Assembly: GCA_945861665.1 (NCBI GenBank)
Contig: CAMAVS010000006.1
Coordinates: 1-64,000 of the forward strand
From: Chitinophaga pinensis
Lineage (GTDB): Bacteria; Bacteroidota; Bacteroidia; UBA4408
Length of the DNA stretch: 64,000 nt
Reading direction: 5' to 3'
Shown here: one piece after another, positions 32,727 to 42,588 of the stretch
Layout of the letters: every line of letters begins with the position of its first letter
How positions within the stretch are numbered: the first letter of the stretch is position 1
Notes under the pieces: generated by a model
What the model was told of the DNA's origin: nothing
Database searches by the model: none
Seen by the model: only the letters and a program-made list of their open reading frames with translations
Made by a program: the position numbers and the translations under genes

Positions 32727-33980
32727 TTAAAAATATTTTTTCAATGAAAAGTACAATCCTTGTCCTGTTGTTTTTTTAGGAACAATATAACCTTCGATGT
32801 TTCTGCTACCTGCCGCTAAAATAAAGCCCTTCCCCATATCGGTTTGAAACGCCAAGCCGCTGCTTAAATTACCATATCCACCATAAGAACATAAAGGAAT
32901 AATAACAAATTTGTTGCTAACAAAATATTTAGCAGTGAGATATACCATCGGTTTAAAATTTGCTTGTATTCGAGTAATTAAACCAGCAGTAAGTTGTAAT
33001 TTATTTTCTTGTATTATGTAAGTATAATTAAAAGTAAAGGTAGTGGGCAAAGTATACGAATAGCCTTTGTTTCCGTGAATAGCAACATTGTCAACTATGC
33101 TATCTTTTGAGATTGCCGATAATACAGAATCTTTAATTGTAAGTAATTTATCAACTTCCAAGCCATCGAATGTAAAATTTGAATCAATTAAATAAATAGG
33201 GGATTTTTCATTGAAAGAAATAAAACCTAAATTCTGAATACTGACAGAAAGTTCACTTTTGTTTTCAAAAACGGAATGGAAAAAAAAGTCGGTACAAAAA
33301 CCACTACCGCTTCTTGAACCAAATTCACCTTTGCCTGTATCACTTTGGGCAAGTTGTCCGGCAAAATCAAGAGTTATATAATCTCCATTTTGTTCAGTAA
33401 AAAAATTTGCTTTTGAAATGATAGTAGTAAAATTTTTCTGACCATTCAAATAGGATAAGCCTAAACCGTATTCGGTAAAAGCACTATCATTTTTTACTGT
33501 TTTTGTAAAACCAAATTGTACTTGTTGGTAGGCTACATAGCTTGCCGAAAATCCTCCTAAACTGAGCGACTTCCCGCCATAGGGTTCATTGCCGTAAACC
33601 AACACATTAAACAAATCTTTTGAAAACCGCATATCTAAATGCTTGCAATTGTTTAACGAAACAAAATAAGCGTATCCAGTTTGATTAAAAACTGTATCGA
33701 TTTTTTGAGAAAAAGACACCCCTGCATTAACATCAAATCCCACACGATTTATGTTCTTTAGTTTTTTTCCAACCAAGGCTTTATCCTCATTACTTATAAA
33801 ACCTCCCAAGTATACTTTTTTATAGAAACTATTATTTAAAGCATTTGAATTTACAGCGTAATTACTAAAAAATGTAGCGGAAAATCGGCTACTATCAAGT
33901 GCTGAATGAAAAATTGATATTTCCTGTGCAACTACACAATTACTTAAAAATAAAACAAATAATAACGTTATCTTTTTCAC
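32727..33980 (-). CDS. Outer-membrane beta-barrel protein (DUF5723-like)
   Basis: The GTG at 33980 is taken as start because it gives a clean signal peptide (VKKITLLFVLFLSNCVVAQ) and a 4-base gap to the upstream gene; the longer reading overlaps that gene. The mature part alternates aromatic-bounded beta strands with polar turns over about 400 residues and ends in F (GLYFSLKKYF), as outer-membrane barrels do. The pattern fits DUF5723 barrels of Bacteroidota that accompany a lipoprotein, which is indeed directly upstream. Function unknown. Confidence 0.75.
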   Translation of the reverse strand: MKKITLLFVLFLSNCVVAQEISIFHSALDSSRFSATFFSNYAVNSNALNNSFYKKVYLGGFISNEDKALVGKKLKNINRVGFDVNAGVSFSQKIDTVFNQTGYAYFVSLNNCKHLDMRFSKDLFNVLVYGNEPYGGKSLSLGGFSASYVAYQQVQFGFTKTVKNDSAFTEYGLGLSYLNGQKNFTTIISKANFFTEQNGDYITLDFAGQLAQSDTGKGEFGSRSGSGFCTDFFFHSVFENKSELSVSIQNLGFISFNEKSPIYLIDSNFTFDGLEVDKLLTIKDSVLSAISKDSIVDNVAIHGNKGYSYTLPTTFTFNYTYIIQENKLQLTAGLITRIQANFKPMVYLTAKYFVSNKFVIIPLCSYGGYGNLSSGLAFQTDMGKGFILAAGSRNIEGYIVPKKTTGQGLYFSLKKYF

Positions 33981-33984
33981 AAAA

Positions 33985-35571
33985 TTACTTTGGTTGTATA
34001 TTGTAATTAAAGTTCGCAATCAATTTTAAATCCATTGAGTAATCGCTATATATTTTAACATACCGTGGGTTTGAAACCGTATTAAAAATAGTTTTTATAC
34101 AAATCTTCTTTGTAACAAATAACTTATCCACTTTCACTTTGTTAAGCGGAATAACAAGTTTAGATGATTTTTTTGCCGTAACGATCAAATTATCGTCAAC
34201 AGGTGCGGCCTCGATCAAGCTTGATATAAGGAGAGAGTCGTAAATGCTTCCTTTATCATTCAAAAGATATAATTGAATACTTGCCTCAAGTGGAAATCCA
34301 TTGTCTACTTTTAAGGTAAGCGATCCTGAGTTAATGCAATTATGTTCTGTTTGTTCTGTTAAACTAACTTCAACGGTATCTATCAGCCTAAGTTTAGTGG
34401 CAAAAAAGGAAAGTGGCATTTCAACTTCTAAGCTTGCATCAATTAATTTATCTGTAAACACAAAATCATTTCCATTGGAAATATTTCCATTCGGGTTAAT
34501 TGACACATCAATGTTATAGCTCATTTTATCAGGTAAATTTTCCAACAATGCTTTTATATTTGAGTTGTTGGAATTCATCACATTGTAATAAAACGAAGGT
34601 GTATATGGCGACTCCAATGCTCGGTTAACGTTTATGGGTGCACCAATAATATTGTTTACCAAGGAAACAGAAGTATTGGTGCGTGAATTAAAAGACGTTA
34701 AACTGTTTATATATGCCGTTGCATCAACCCCAATACCGTTGGTTAACTTTAGCGTTACGGTAGTATTTTCAAGACCTATAACTCCTGCCTTTATTCGGTT
34801 AAACAAATCGAAATTGGATGTACTTGCTACACTTGAATTTTGTGTACCAAAGTACCCTTTTGCGTAAGAAGGCACAATGGCAGAAAAAGTAAGGAAAACT
34901 TCAATACTATCGGCAGGGGTTATGATTACGGTATTTCCATTTGGGTTAATACCAACCTGCACGCTTGTGGTAAATGCATTTACAGTATTGTGGTATTGAC
35001 CTGTTAAATCAAAGTCGTAGCCGGAAATATCAAAACTGCCCTTATAAACACCGTCATTTGCGCCATCGGAAGCGGGCACATTGGTAGAAAAAGTAAATGC
35101 AATACCGTCTTTGGATGCAGATGGAATAGAATAGGTAAAATCGGTTTTCTCTTCCACTTTGCTTTTTATAAGAAAAGTAAGTGTACCCGATTTAATGGAC
35201 AATTTATTTAGCGCAGCGCCCTTAGCAGCATATTTGGTATCGCTTGTACTGTTGAACAACTGAAAACCGGGTGTGGCATTAATTGAACCAAAAGGTATTT
35301 TAAACGAACTTCGAACCGTGGTATCGGGAACATCAAGTAAGCTATCTACATTAAAGTTATAAAATCGGTTGCTATATACCAACTTCAATGAATTATCAGC
35401 ATTTTCTTGAATCAATGAATCGGCAAGTAGGTTATTTATATTAAGGGTGGTTTTAAAAACAGGTGTGAGTGCATCAATATCCCAATTGGTTTCATCCAAG
35501 TTTTTTTTACACGATGTAAAAACAAAACCTAGCAATAGCGGCAAAACAACACTTCTTTTTATTTTCATCAT
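33985..35571 (-). CDS. Large surface-type lipoprotein, unknown function
   Basis: The 528-residue protein starts with a lipoprotein signal (VVLPLLLGFVFTSCKKN) whose Cys is followed by KKN, a typical Bacteroidota lipoprotein tail. The remainder is Ser/Thr/Asn-rich and strand-rich with repeated INPNGN turns, like a secreted beta-sandwich protein. No catalytic motif. It is the first gene of the minus-strand operon and is followed by the barrel protein, a common lipoprotein-barrel gene pair. The second Met at 35568 could be the start. Confidence 0.75.
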   Translation of the reverse strand: MMKIKRSVVLPLLLGFVFTSCKKNLDETNWDIDALTPVFKTTLNINNLLADSLIQENADNSLKLVYSNRFYNFNVDSLLDVPDTTVRSSFKIPFGSINATPGFQLFNSTSDTKYAAKGAALNKLSIKSGTLTFLIKSKVEEKTDFTYSIPSASKDGIAFTFSTNVPASDGANDGVYKGSFDISGYDFDLTGQYHNTVNAFTTSVQVGINPNGNTVIITPADSIEVFLTFSAIVPSYAKGYFGTQNSSVASTSNFDLFNRIKAGVIGLENTTVTLKLTNGIGVDATAYINSLTSFNSRTNTSVSLVNNIIGAPINVNRALESPYTPSFYYNVMNSNNSNIKALLENLPDKMSYNIDVSINPNGNISNGNDFVFTDKLIDASLEVEMPLSFFATKLRLIDTVEVSLTEQTEHNCINSGSLTLKVDNGFPLEASIQLYLLNDKGSIYDSLLISSLIEAAPVDDNLIVTAKKSSKLVIPLNKVKVDKLFVTKKICIKTIFNTVSNPRYVKIYSDYSMDLKLIANFNYNIQPK

Positions 35572-35590
35572 AGTTTATGATAGCTTAAAA

Positions 35591-35598
35591 CAAATATA
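35591..35598 (-). promoter_or_regulatory. -7 element of the kdsA operon
   Basis: On the minus strand this reads TATATTTG, a perfect TAnnTTTG, 19 bases before the first gene of the six-gene operon. No well-spaced -33 TTTG is visible. Confidence 0.5.
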
Positions 35599-35728
35599 CG
35601 CATTATAATTGGTGTTCATTCTGTTTCAAATGTGTGAAAAACTATATTGAAAATTAAATGAAACTTACACAATATATGAAGTGTGCAGCACATACAATAC
35701 ATTCCTAATTGGCACATTAGACAAAATT

Positions 35729-36226
35729 TTACTTACCGGTCTTGATGAACGAATTCTCATCCTTATCGTAAAAGAAGCTAAGCGATTTGTTTTTTTCTAT
35801 AAACTTTTTAAGTTCAGCTGAGGAGGTGAATTTTTCATCAATATTCTCGGTTACTGGAAGTAGTTTTATAAAACTAGCCCCACTTTGCATATCAATTTTA
35901 TATAAATAATACATTTTTGTTGTACTTCCTTCAGCCATTTCCCAAATATTAAAAAAGTTCTCCCCTAGTACTTCCGATATAAATCCACCATAGTTGCTTA
36001 CATCGCCACTTGAAATGGCTTTCTTTTCAATTTTATAATTGTAGTCATCCACCTTGGATACCGTATATGTATAATCCGTTGGGTTACGAGCTTCCCATTT
36101 TCCAATAAGTGAAGGAATTACTTTAACAGTTGGTTTATCATCAATCGCTATTTCTGTTCCGAGTGGACAACCGATAAACAATACAGAGGATGACACAAAC
36201 AAAAAAACACTTGCTATTTTTTTCAT
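35729..36226 (-). CDS. Lipoprotein, unknown function
   Basis: The start is placed at ATG 36226 (MKKIASVFLFVSSSVLFIGCP), because the earlier ATG at 36253 lies inside the predicted -7 element. The lipobox ends at Cys20. The mature part of about 145 residues is a small beta-rich domain (GKWEARNPTDYTYTVSKVDDYNYKIEKK) reminiscent of lipocalin-like proteins, ending in DKDENSFIKTGK. No family is certain. It is a single gene, divergent from the ABC ATPase gene. Confidence 0.75.
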   Translation of the reverse strand: MKKIASVFLFVSSSVLFIGCPLGTEIAIDDKPTVKVIPSLIGKWEARNPTDYTYTVSKVDDYNYKIEKKAISSGDVSNYGGFISEVLGENFFNIWEMAEGSTTKMYYLYKIDMQSGASFIKLLPVTENIDEKFTSSAELKKFIEKNKSLSFFYDKDENSFIKTGK

Positions 36227-36250
36227 AATTAATGTTTTTAAGAATTTTGA

Positions 36251-36258
36251 CAAAAATA
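36251..36258 (-). promoter_or_regulatory. -7 element for the lipoprotein gene
   Basis: On the minus strand this reads TATTTTTG (TAnnTTTG), 24 bases before the chosen lipoprotein start. It decides against the longer reading that begins at 36253. Confidence 0.5.
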
Positions 36259-36291
36259 GTATAAAAAAAGAGGGTATCAGCCTATATTTCT

Positions 36292-36299
36292 TAAATTTG
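36292..36299 (+). promoter_or_regulatory. -7 element for the ABC ATPase operon
   Basis: TAAATTTG matches TAnnTTTG 28 bases upstream of the ABC ATPase start, in the divergent gap to the lipoprotein gene. No convincing -33 box was seen. Confidence 0.5.
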
Positions 36300-36327
36300 C
36301 ATTACCAAAGCAGCTAATTAAAAAACA

Positions 36328-37041
36328 ATGGAATCGATAATTACCTTAAAGGATATAGCCCGAAGTTATACTATTGGTTCAGAAATTGTAAATGCATTGT
36401 GTTCTATTACCCTGGAAATTAACAAAAACGAGTATGTTGCCTTAATGGGGCCATCCGGGTCTGGAAAATCAACATTAATGAATATTCTGGGTTGCTTGGA
36501 CACTCCATCGAGTGGCACTTATGTGTTGAATAACAAAGATGTAAGTCGATTATGTGACAATGAATTAGCTGAGATTCGCAACAAAGAAATTGGCTTTGTA
36601 TTTCAAACATTTAATTTATTACCCAAATCGACTGCTTTAGAAAACGTTGCACTGCCATTGATATATGCAGGAATGAATAAAATTGAGAGGGACGAAAGAG
36701 CCTTAAAAGTATTATTCGATGTTGGCCTAAGCAACCGTGTGGATCACAAACCGAATGAGCTATCAGGTGGTCAACGCCAAAGAGTTGCTGTAGCAAGAGC
36801 ATTGGTAAACAATCCTTCTATTATATTAGCAGATGAGCCGACAGGGAACCTAGATTCAAAAACATCAACTGAAATAATGGGATTATTTGAAGAAATTCAC
36901 GAAAAAGGGAACACCATTATTGTAGTTACACACGAAGAGGATATTGCAATGCACGCACATAGAATAATACGATTAAAGGATGGCTATGTGGAAAGTGACA
37001 AGGAAAACAAGAACATTCGAAGAGTAAGAGCAATCGCGTAA
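36328..37041 (+). CDS. ABC transporter ATPase, LolD/MacB type
   Basis: The 237-residue protein has the full ABC set: Walker [10 protein letters not shown]-loop FQTFNLLP, signature ELSGGQRQR, Walker [10 protein letters not shown] and H-loop VTHEED. The sequence [21 protein letters not shown] is typical of the LolD/MacB/FtsE clade that drives lipoprotein release or mechanotransmission rather than transport across the membrane. No permease gene is adjacent, so it may work with one encoded elsewhere. It precedes the cobalamin adenosyltransferase gene by six bases. Confidence 0.92.
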   Translation: MESIITLKDIARSYTIGSEIVNALCSITLEINKNEYVALMGPSGSGKSTLMNILGCLDTPSSGTYVLNNKDVSRLCDNELAEIRNKEIGFVFQTFNLLPKSTALENVALPLIYAGMNKIERDERALKVLFDVGLSNRVDHKPNELSGGQRQRVAVARALVNNPSIILADEPTGNLDSKTSTEIMGLFEEIHEKGNTIIVVTHEEDIAMHAHRIIRLKDGYVESDKENKNIRRVRAIA

Positions 37042-37047
37042 AAAAGT

Positions 37048-37602
37048 ATGGCTTTAAAAATTTATACAAAAACAGGCGACAAGGGACAAACTTCATTGAT
37101 TGGAGGTACACGTGTTCCGAAAAGTCATGTCCGTATTGAATCGTACGGAACCGTAGATGAACTAAACTCCTGGATAGGACTAATAAGAGACCAAGCGATT
37201 AATAAAACATACGTAGAAACATTGTTAGAAGTTCAAGATAGGCTTTTTACAATAGGTTCTTCCTTGGCATCGGATCCTGAAAAGTCGAAAATGAAAATTC
37301 CCGATTTAAAGGAAGAAGATATAGTGCTACTGGAAAAGGAAATTGACAAAATGAATGACGTGTTACAGGAAATGAAGTCGTTTGTGCTACCGGGTGGCAA
37401 CACAACGGTATCTTATTGCCATATTGCACGCTGTGTATGCCGAAGAGCTGAAAGAAATGTCATTTTACTCTCAGAAAGCAGCTTTGTTGCTGATTTAGTG
37501 ATAAAGTACCTGAACCGCCTTTCTGATTATTTGTTTGTACTATCGCGCAAACTGAGCCAGGATTTATCGGCCCAAGAAATACCTTGGAAAGCTAGAATGT
37601 AG
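37048..37602 (+). CDS. Corrinoid adenosyltransferase, PduO type
   Basis: PduO/MMAB-type enzymes transfer the adenosyl group of ATP to cob(I)alamin to make coenzyme B12. The 184-residue protein opens with the ATP-binding KIYTKTGDKGQTSLIGG, and has the family segments SYGTVDELNSWIG, FVLPGGN and CRRAERNVI with conserved arginines, forming a helical bundle that trimerises. It is co-transcribed with the preceding ABC ATPase by spacing; no B12 riboswitch was seen. Confidence 0.95.
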   Translation: MALKIYTKTGDKGQTSLIGGTRVPKSHVRIESYGTVDELNSWIGLIRDQAINKTYVETLLEVQDRLFTIGSSLASDPEKSKMKIPDLKEEDIVLLEKEIDKMNDVLQEMKSFVLPGGNTTVSYCHIARCVCRRAERNVILLSESSFVADLVIKYLNRLSDYLFVLSRKLSQDLSAQEIPWKARM

Positions 37603-37618
37603 TGTTCATAAAATTAGC

Positions 37619-37648
37619 TTTGAAATATCGATTAAATTTTTACTTTTG
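37619..37648 (+). promoter_or_regulatory. Bacteroidota promoter for the 73-residue protein
   Basis: TTTG (37619-37622) and TACTTTTG (37641-37648) are separated by 18 bases, matching the TTTG/TAnnTTTG consensus with canonical spacing. This is the best complete promoter in the window, 80 bases upstream of the small gene. Confidence 0.65.
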
Positions 37649-37727
37649 CAAAAAAAATTGAAGGAAGAGATGCCAGTAGGATGTGTAGATTACAATTTCA
37701 AATTTAAAAATTAAAAAATTATTACTA

Positions 37728-37949
37728 ATGTATTGGACACTAGAACTTGCATCGAACCTTGAAGATGCCCCTTGGCCGGCAACGAAAGATGAATTAATTG
37801 ATTTTGGAATGCGTTCGGGTGCCCCGCTTGAGGTTATTGAAAACTTACAAGAAATTGAAGATGAGGGTGAAATATACGACAGAATTGAAGATATTTGGCC
37901 TGATTATCCATCTAAAGAAGACTTTTTCTTTAACGAAGACGAGTACTAA
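37728..37949 (+). CDS. DUF2795 family small acidic protein
   Basis: A 73-residue highly acidic protein (MYWTLELASNLEDAPWPATKDELIDFG, then LEVIENLQEIEDEGEIYDRIEDIWPDYP). The DUF2795 family is widespread in Bacteroidota; the fold is a small helical domain of unknown function. It has its own promoter and terminator, so it is a free-standing unit. Confidence 0.85.
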   Translation: MYWTLELASNLEDAPWPATKDELIDFGMRSGAPLEVIENLQEIEDEGEIYDRIEDIWPDYPSKEDFFFNEDEY

Positions 37950-37967
37950 ACTTAGGTTCAAAAAACT

Positions 37968-38004
37968 AAAAGGGCGCAAAACTATGGTTTTTCGCCCTTT
38001 TTTA
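37968..38004 (+). terminator. Rho-independent terminator after the DUF2795 gene
   Basis: AAAAGGGCG (37968-37976) and CGCCCTTTT (37993-38001) form the stem around a CAAAACTATGGTTTTT-type loop, with the T-tract continuing to 38003. It terminates the short transcript and separates it from the convergent sensor-kinase gene. Confidence 0.75.
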
Positions 38005-38060
38005 AAGTAAACAATGTTTATTACCCTAACTCCTCGATACAAACATTTATCATTGATAAT

Positions 38061-41000
38061 TTATGGTCGTTTTTCTGCACTCTTATCTATTTTCTCAAAC
38101 AATAATCTATAGCCAACTCCTTTTTCATTGAGTCGTTCAATTTTACCGTTCAACTGATCACTTAGAATTTTTATTAACTCCAATCCAAATGTTGCAGATT
38201 CGTCATTTTCGGATGGAATATACCCTACTCCATTATCACTTGCAATTAACTCGAATTGAGTATCATTGACTTTATTTATATGTACTTTAATAATACCGAT
38301 AGAATTTTCTATAAAAGCATATTTTAATGAGTTTGAAACAATTTCAGTTACAATGAGTCCAATAGGAATAATTGAATCTATTCCAAAACTCTGCACATTT
38401 GTTTTAATTTCAAAACTAATAGTATTATTAATGGTATATGATGATTTCAAAAAGTTGGTAAGCCTTGTGAGGTAGTCCTTTAAATCCAACTTTGTGAAAT
38501 CTTTTGATTCGTATAATTTTTCGTGAATCAAGGACATTGTTATTATCCTATTTTTACATTCATTAAATATTTCAAGTATTTTTGGGTCACTAATATAGGA
38601 TGATTGTAAACTTATGAGACTATTAATAATTTGAAGGTTGTTCTTTACACGATGATGTATTTCTTGAAGCAATATTTCAATTTCTCTTTTCTGTTTTAGA
38701 ATTTCATTTGTCCGCAGCAATACTTGGCTCTCAAGCCGTTCGAAATCCGACTTCATTCTGTGAGTATAATAATTATACACATAATATATTAATAGTAATA
38801 CCAATAAAATAACAATACCATAAAACCACCACGTTTTCCAAAAAGGAGTTTGTATTGTAAACTTATACTCTACTGTTGAATAGTCACTAGAAGCTAAGAT
38901 GTATGCTTTAACTTTAAATGTATAATCACCAGAAGCTAGATTTGTATAAGTGATACTTGTTTCATTACTATTATCTATCCATTCTGAATCAAACCCTTCT
39001 AATTTGCATAAATAACGAACTTTTTGTGGAACAGTATGGCAAATTCCAATATAATTGAAACTAAGGTAATTTTGATTGTATGGCAATGATAGATTTTCGG
39101 GTAAGCCAAACCAAAGAGTTTCTTTTGATGAGTATTGTGACCAATCCGTATCTTTAAAAAATAATTTAATTTCTGTAATTGCCAGGTGAATATTATCTTT
39201 TAAAGGATTTTCTTCCTTAGGACTATACTTTATTACCCCCGCTAATGTTCCAAAAAAAATATTTCCTACAGTATCCATAGAAACGGCCTTTGCATTGCAC
39301 TCAATACCTTTAAACCCTTCGGCAGAAGAATAATTTTTCACCAAACCAATATTACCTTTTTCATCAAAAGAAATTTTATCAACACCTTTATTTCCCCCAA
39401 CCCATAAATTGTTCTCCTTATCAACCACCATCAAATAAACAGTATTTGAAGCTAGCCCATCGTTTTGATCATATGATTTAAAATCTGTCTCATCAAATTT
39501 TACAATACACTTATCGGTCCCAAACCAAATTCTACCCATTTTGTCTTCTACGATAGAACCAATATATGTATTACAAAATGCTGTGCTAGAAGCAAATTCT
39601 GTAAATTTGCCATTACTATATTTTTGTACTCCAGCACCGGTTCCTATCCAAATATTTCCTTTTTTATCTTCTAACAAAGAATGAACATAATTATGAATTA
39701 ATCCATTTTTATTGGTAAAATACTTAACTGTATTGTCTTTAAATTTTATTAATCCACCCCCAAATGTTCCAACCCATAAAAAACCTTTAGAATCTTTTAA
39801 AATAGCTTTTACAGTACCTTTAATTAACGAGGAATTAACTGCTTCAATTTTATTGTTTTTAAAATTACATAAACCATTGTTACAACCTATCCAAACAACC
39901 CCTTCCTTATCTTGATATAAGCTTTTTACATAATTGCTTAAGAGTCCATCTTCTATGGTATAATTCGTTGTTTTAACTCCATCGTAACAAAATATACCCC
40001 TACCGGGCACACTTGCCCAAATAGTACCGTTGTTAAGTGATAATACCGCAAAAACATTGTTATTTTTTAATCCTTCAACATTATCGTAATATGTAAATAA
40101 CTCCGAATTATATTTTATTAAACCACCACCAATAGTTCCCAACCACAAATTGCCCATTTCATCTTTAAAAAATGTTGCAATAGCACTGCTCGACAAGCCA
40201 TTTTCTCTATTAAATACTTTAATTTGATTCCCGTTCCATTTTATAACACCATAACCATTCATGCCTATCCATAAATTTTTGGTATTGTCTATTATCAAAT
40301 CTGTAATCAATGCATTTTGTAATTCAGAATTTTTTTCAAAAGGAGTAACTATATACTTATAACCACTTTTAACTATAGAATATAAGCCCCGTCCCTTTGT
40401 TCCTATCCAATATTTTTCACCATCTTGCTTAATACACGAAATTGAAAAAATAGAATCTGACGTTTTTTGATTAATGTCTATTACTGTATGTCCATCGTAT
40501 AAATACAAACTCATGTCAGTAATCATCCAAATGTTACCCAAATCATCTTTGTATAAACGTTGACAGTTTTTTCCGGCCAACTTTACATCTTTAAAAATGC
40601 TAATGCTACCAAAATTATCCATAATAGAAATCCCATTATCATGAGCGATATACATTTTGCCATCCTTGGAACTTACAATGGAATTAATTTTGTCAGACAA
40701 CAAACCATTTTCTTTTGTATAGACCTTAAATTTGTTACCATTATATACTGAAATGCCTCCTAATAAGGTACCTATAAATATATTTCCATTTGGATCTTCC
40801 TCAATGCAACTTACTAATTTACTCGACAAACCATCTTTTTCTTCAAAACAAGTAAATTTTAATCCATCAAACATACATACACCACCACCGGCAGTACCTA
40901 CCCACATATAGCCCCGTGAATCTTCTTTAATTGAAGTTACCTCTGATTGAGACAAGCCTTTATCAACTGAAAAAACTTCAAAATTGTACGTTTGTGCAAT

Positions 41001-41069
41001 TACTTTATTATCAGACAATAGGAACAAAACAAAACATAAAGCGTAAAAAAAATGTAAAAAGTATCTCAT
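38061..41069 (-). CDS. Sensor histidine kinase with two-component propeller domain
   Basis: The 1002-residue protein has a signal peptide, then about 13 regulator-propeller repeats of the form DxxGxxWxGTxGGG (two seven-bladed periplasmic propellers in such proteins), a Y_Y_Y domain (YNQNYLSFNYIGICH to YTFKVKAYI), one membrane helix (WWFYGIVILLVLLLIYYVY, about 755-775), a HisKA_2 dimerisation domain with EIHHRVKNNLQIINSL (phosphoacceptor His about 805), and a HATPase domain with NSLKYAF and DNGVG. It is a LytS-related kinase sensing an extracellular signal, probably carbohydrate or envelope. No response regulator is adjacent. Confidence 0.93.
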   Translation of the reverse strand: MRYFLHFFYALCFVLFLLSDNKVIAQTYNFEVFSVDKGLSQSEVTSIKEDSRGYMWVGTAGGGVCMFDGLKFTCFEEKDGLSSKLVSCIEEDPNGNIFIGTLLGGISVYNGNKFKVYTKENGLLSDKINSIVSSKDGKMYIAHDNGISIMDNFGSISIFKDVKLAGKNCQRLYKDDLGNIWMITDMSLYLYDGHTVIDINQKTSDSIFSISCIKQDGEKYWIGTKGRGLYSIVKSGYKYIVTPFEKNSELQNALITDLIIDNTKNLWIGMNGYGVIKWNGNQIKVFNRENGLSSSAIATFFKDEMGNLWLGTIGGGLIKYNSELFTYYDNVEGLKNNNVFAVLSLNNGTIWASVPGRGIFCYDGVKTTNYTIEDGLLSNYVKSLYQDKEGVVWIGCNNGLCNFKNNKIEAVNSSLIKGTVKAILKDSKGFLWVGTFGGGLIKFKDNTVKYFTNKNGLIHNYVHSLLEDKKGNIWIGTGAGVQKYSNGKFTEFASSTAFCNTYIGSIVEDKMGRIWFGTDKCIVKFDETDFKSYDQNDGLASNTVYLMVVDKENNLWVGGNKGVDKISFDEKGNIGLVKNYSSAEGFKGIECNAKAVSMDTVGNIFFGTLAGVIKYSPKEENPLKDNIHLAITEIKLFFKDTDWSQYSSKETLWFGLPENLSLPYNQNYLSFNYIGICHTVPQKVRYLCKLEGFDSEWIDNSNETSITYTNLASGDYTFKVKAYILASSDYSTVEYKFTIQTPFWKTWWFYGIVILLVLLLIYYVYNYYTHRMKSDFERLESQVLLRTNEILKQKREIEILLQEIHHRVKNNLQIINSLISLQSSYISDPKILEIFNECKNRIITMSLIHEKLYESKDFTKLDLKDYLTRLTNFLKSSYTINNTISFEIKTNVQSFGIDSIIPIGLIVTEIVSNSLKYAFIENSIGIIKVHINKVNDTQFELIASDNGVGYIPSENDESATFGLELIKILSDQLNGKIERLNEKGVGYRLLFEKIDKSAEKRP

Positions 41070-41094
41070 ACTAAATTCAAAAAAAAGTGTACCT

Positions 41095-41102
41095 CAAATT
41101 TA
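41095..41102 (-). promoter_or_regulatory. -7 element of the sensor kinase gene
   Basis: On the minus strand this reads TAAATTTG, 25 bases before the kinase start. Its right neighbour on the plus strand is the start region of the divergent membrane-protein gene, so the two share a short intergenic region. Confidence 0.5.
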
Positions 41103-41135
41103 ATATATTTACAATCAAATTAATAGACTATATCA

Positions 41136-42539
41136 GTGAATAAAAATACGACTTTTATTTTACTTTTTATAATTACCTTTCTCTCGAGAATTCCTTTTTT
41201 GGGAAATGGTTATGGAGTGGAAGAAGATTCCTGGGGAACAGCTGTTGCGGCTTACCACTATAATACCTCAGGAATATATGAAACATCGAGATTACCAGGA
41301 CACCCTGTTCAAGATACACTTTATGCTTTAATATGGCATTGCGGCTCTTGGTGGTTTAACTTTTTAACTGCTTTATTAAGCTCATTTTCAGTGCTTTTTT
41401 TTGCATTATTTTTAAACAAAATTGGAGTAAAGCAATTTTTATTGGCAGCTTTTGCTTTTGCTTTTTGTCCTATAGTTTACATAAGCAGTTGTTATACCAT
41501 AGATTATATGTGGGCTATGGCCTTTTTAATGGCAGCTTGTTATTTTAGTGTATCACAAAAACCAATTCTCTTTGCTTTGCTACTTGCCTTGGCAATAGGT
41601 TGTAGAGTAACTACCGGTGCTATGTTACTTCCACTTTTACTTTATTTATACGATTCAAAAAAAACAATTATTACAAATTGTGTCCAATTTGCTAAACCTG
41701 TATTTTTAACTCTCCTATTCTCATCTATTTTATACATTCCCATATTCAAAACATATGGATTGAACTTTATGGTATATTACGACCAGTTCCACCCTTCTAT
41801 AGCAAAACTAATATACAAAGGAACTATTGGTGTATTTGGTTGTATAGGGACAGTAGGACTGCTTTTATCAATTATTTATACTTTTTTTACAAGAAAAAAA
41901 CAAACGGCTTTTCAATTGTACAATAAACCATTGGGCAATTTACAAGTTATCGCTATAACTGTTTCTATTTTGTTATTCGTAATAAACTATTTACAACTAC
42001 CTCAAAAATCTGCATACCTCATAACTGCCATCCCCTTTATTATTATGCTGTGTAGCTTTTATATGAATAAAAAAGTGTTTTCAGTTGTTTGCATCTCATT
42101 CATTGCTTCGTCCTTTATTTGCAGCATTAATTTAACAAATAAGTACCGTGGTGCTAACTATTCTTCGGTGGCTTCAAAACATACTCTTTCAGGACAAGAA
42201 ATATTTTTCGACCCTCTATCAGGTCCTATTTTCTCAGATTACTCAAAAAGAAAAAATAAACTTGCATTTACAAATGAAGTGATCGCAAAAACAGTTTCTT
42301 TTTCTAAGAAAACAATAATTATTTCTGGATGGTGGTACAATCAATTGATAATTGAACAATTAAAACAACAGCAAAACCCACTTATTATTTACATTGATTA
42401 TATTAATGAAGAATCCTTAATAAAATCTATTTCTGAAGGATGTAAAGTAGTATATTTGCCCGAACAAGAAATAAACAACGATGTAATGCACAACATTAAA
42501 AACACTACAAACTTTTCAACAGCGATGTTTAAGCAATAA
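41136..42539 (+). CDS. Polytopic membrane protein, GT-C glycosyltransferase-like
   Basis: The 467-residue protein starts at GTG 41136 and has about ten hydrophobic helices. The first one is followed by GNGYGVEEDSWGTA, an acidic motif in the first outer loop as in GT-C enzymes, and HYNTSGIYETSRLPGHP is a second conserved-looking loop. The C-terminal 110 residues are soluble. GT-C enzymes transfer sugars from polyprenyl-phosphate donors; a specific substrate cannot be named. It is followed by porQ with a short gap. Confidence 0.7.
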   Translation: MNKNTTFILLFIITFLSRIPFLGNGYGVEEDSWGTAVAAYHYNTSGIYETSRLPGHPVQDTLYALIWHCGSWWFNFLTALLSSFSVLFFALFLNKIGVKQFLLAAFAFAFCPIVYISSCYTIDYMWAMAFLMAACYFSVSQKPILFALLLALAIGCRVTTGAMLLPLLLYLYDSKKTIITNCVQFAKPVFLTLLFSSILYIPIFKTYGLNFMVYYDQFHPSIAKLIYKGTIGVFGCIGTVGLLLSIIYTFFTRKKQTAFQLYNKPLGNLQVIAITVSILLFVINYLQLPQKSAYLITAIPFIIMLCSFYMNKKVFSVVCISFIASSFICSINLTNKYRGANYSSVASKHTLSGQEIFFDPLSGPIFSDYSKRKNKLAFTNEVIAKTVSFSKKTIIISGWWYNQLIIEQLKQQQNPLIIYIDYINEESLIKSISEGCKVVYLPEQEINNDVMHNIKNTTNFSTAMFKQ

Positions 42540-42588
42540 GTTTTAAAATTTATCGTTGCTATCTAAAACATTTTGTTACTTTGTATTC

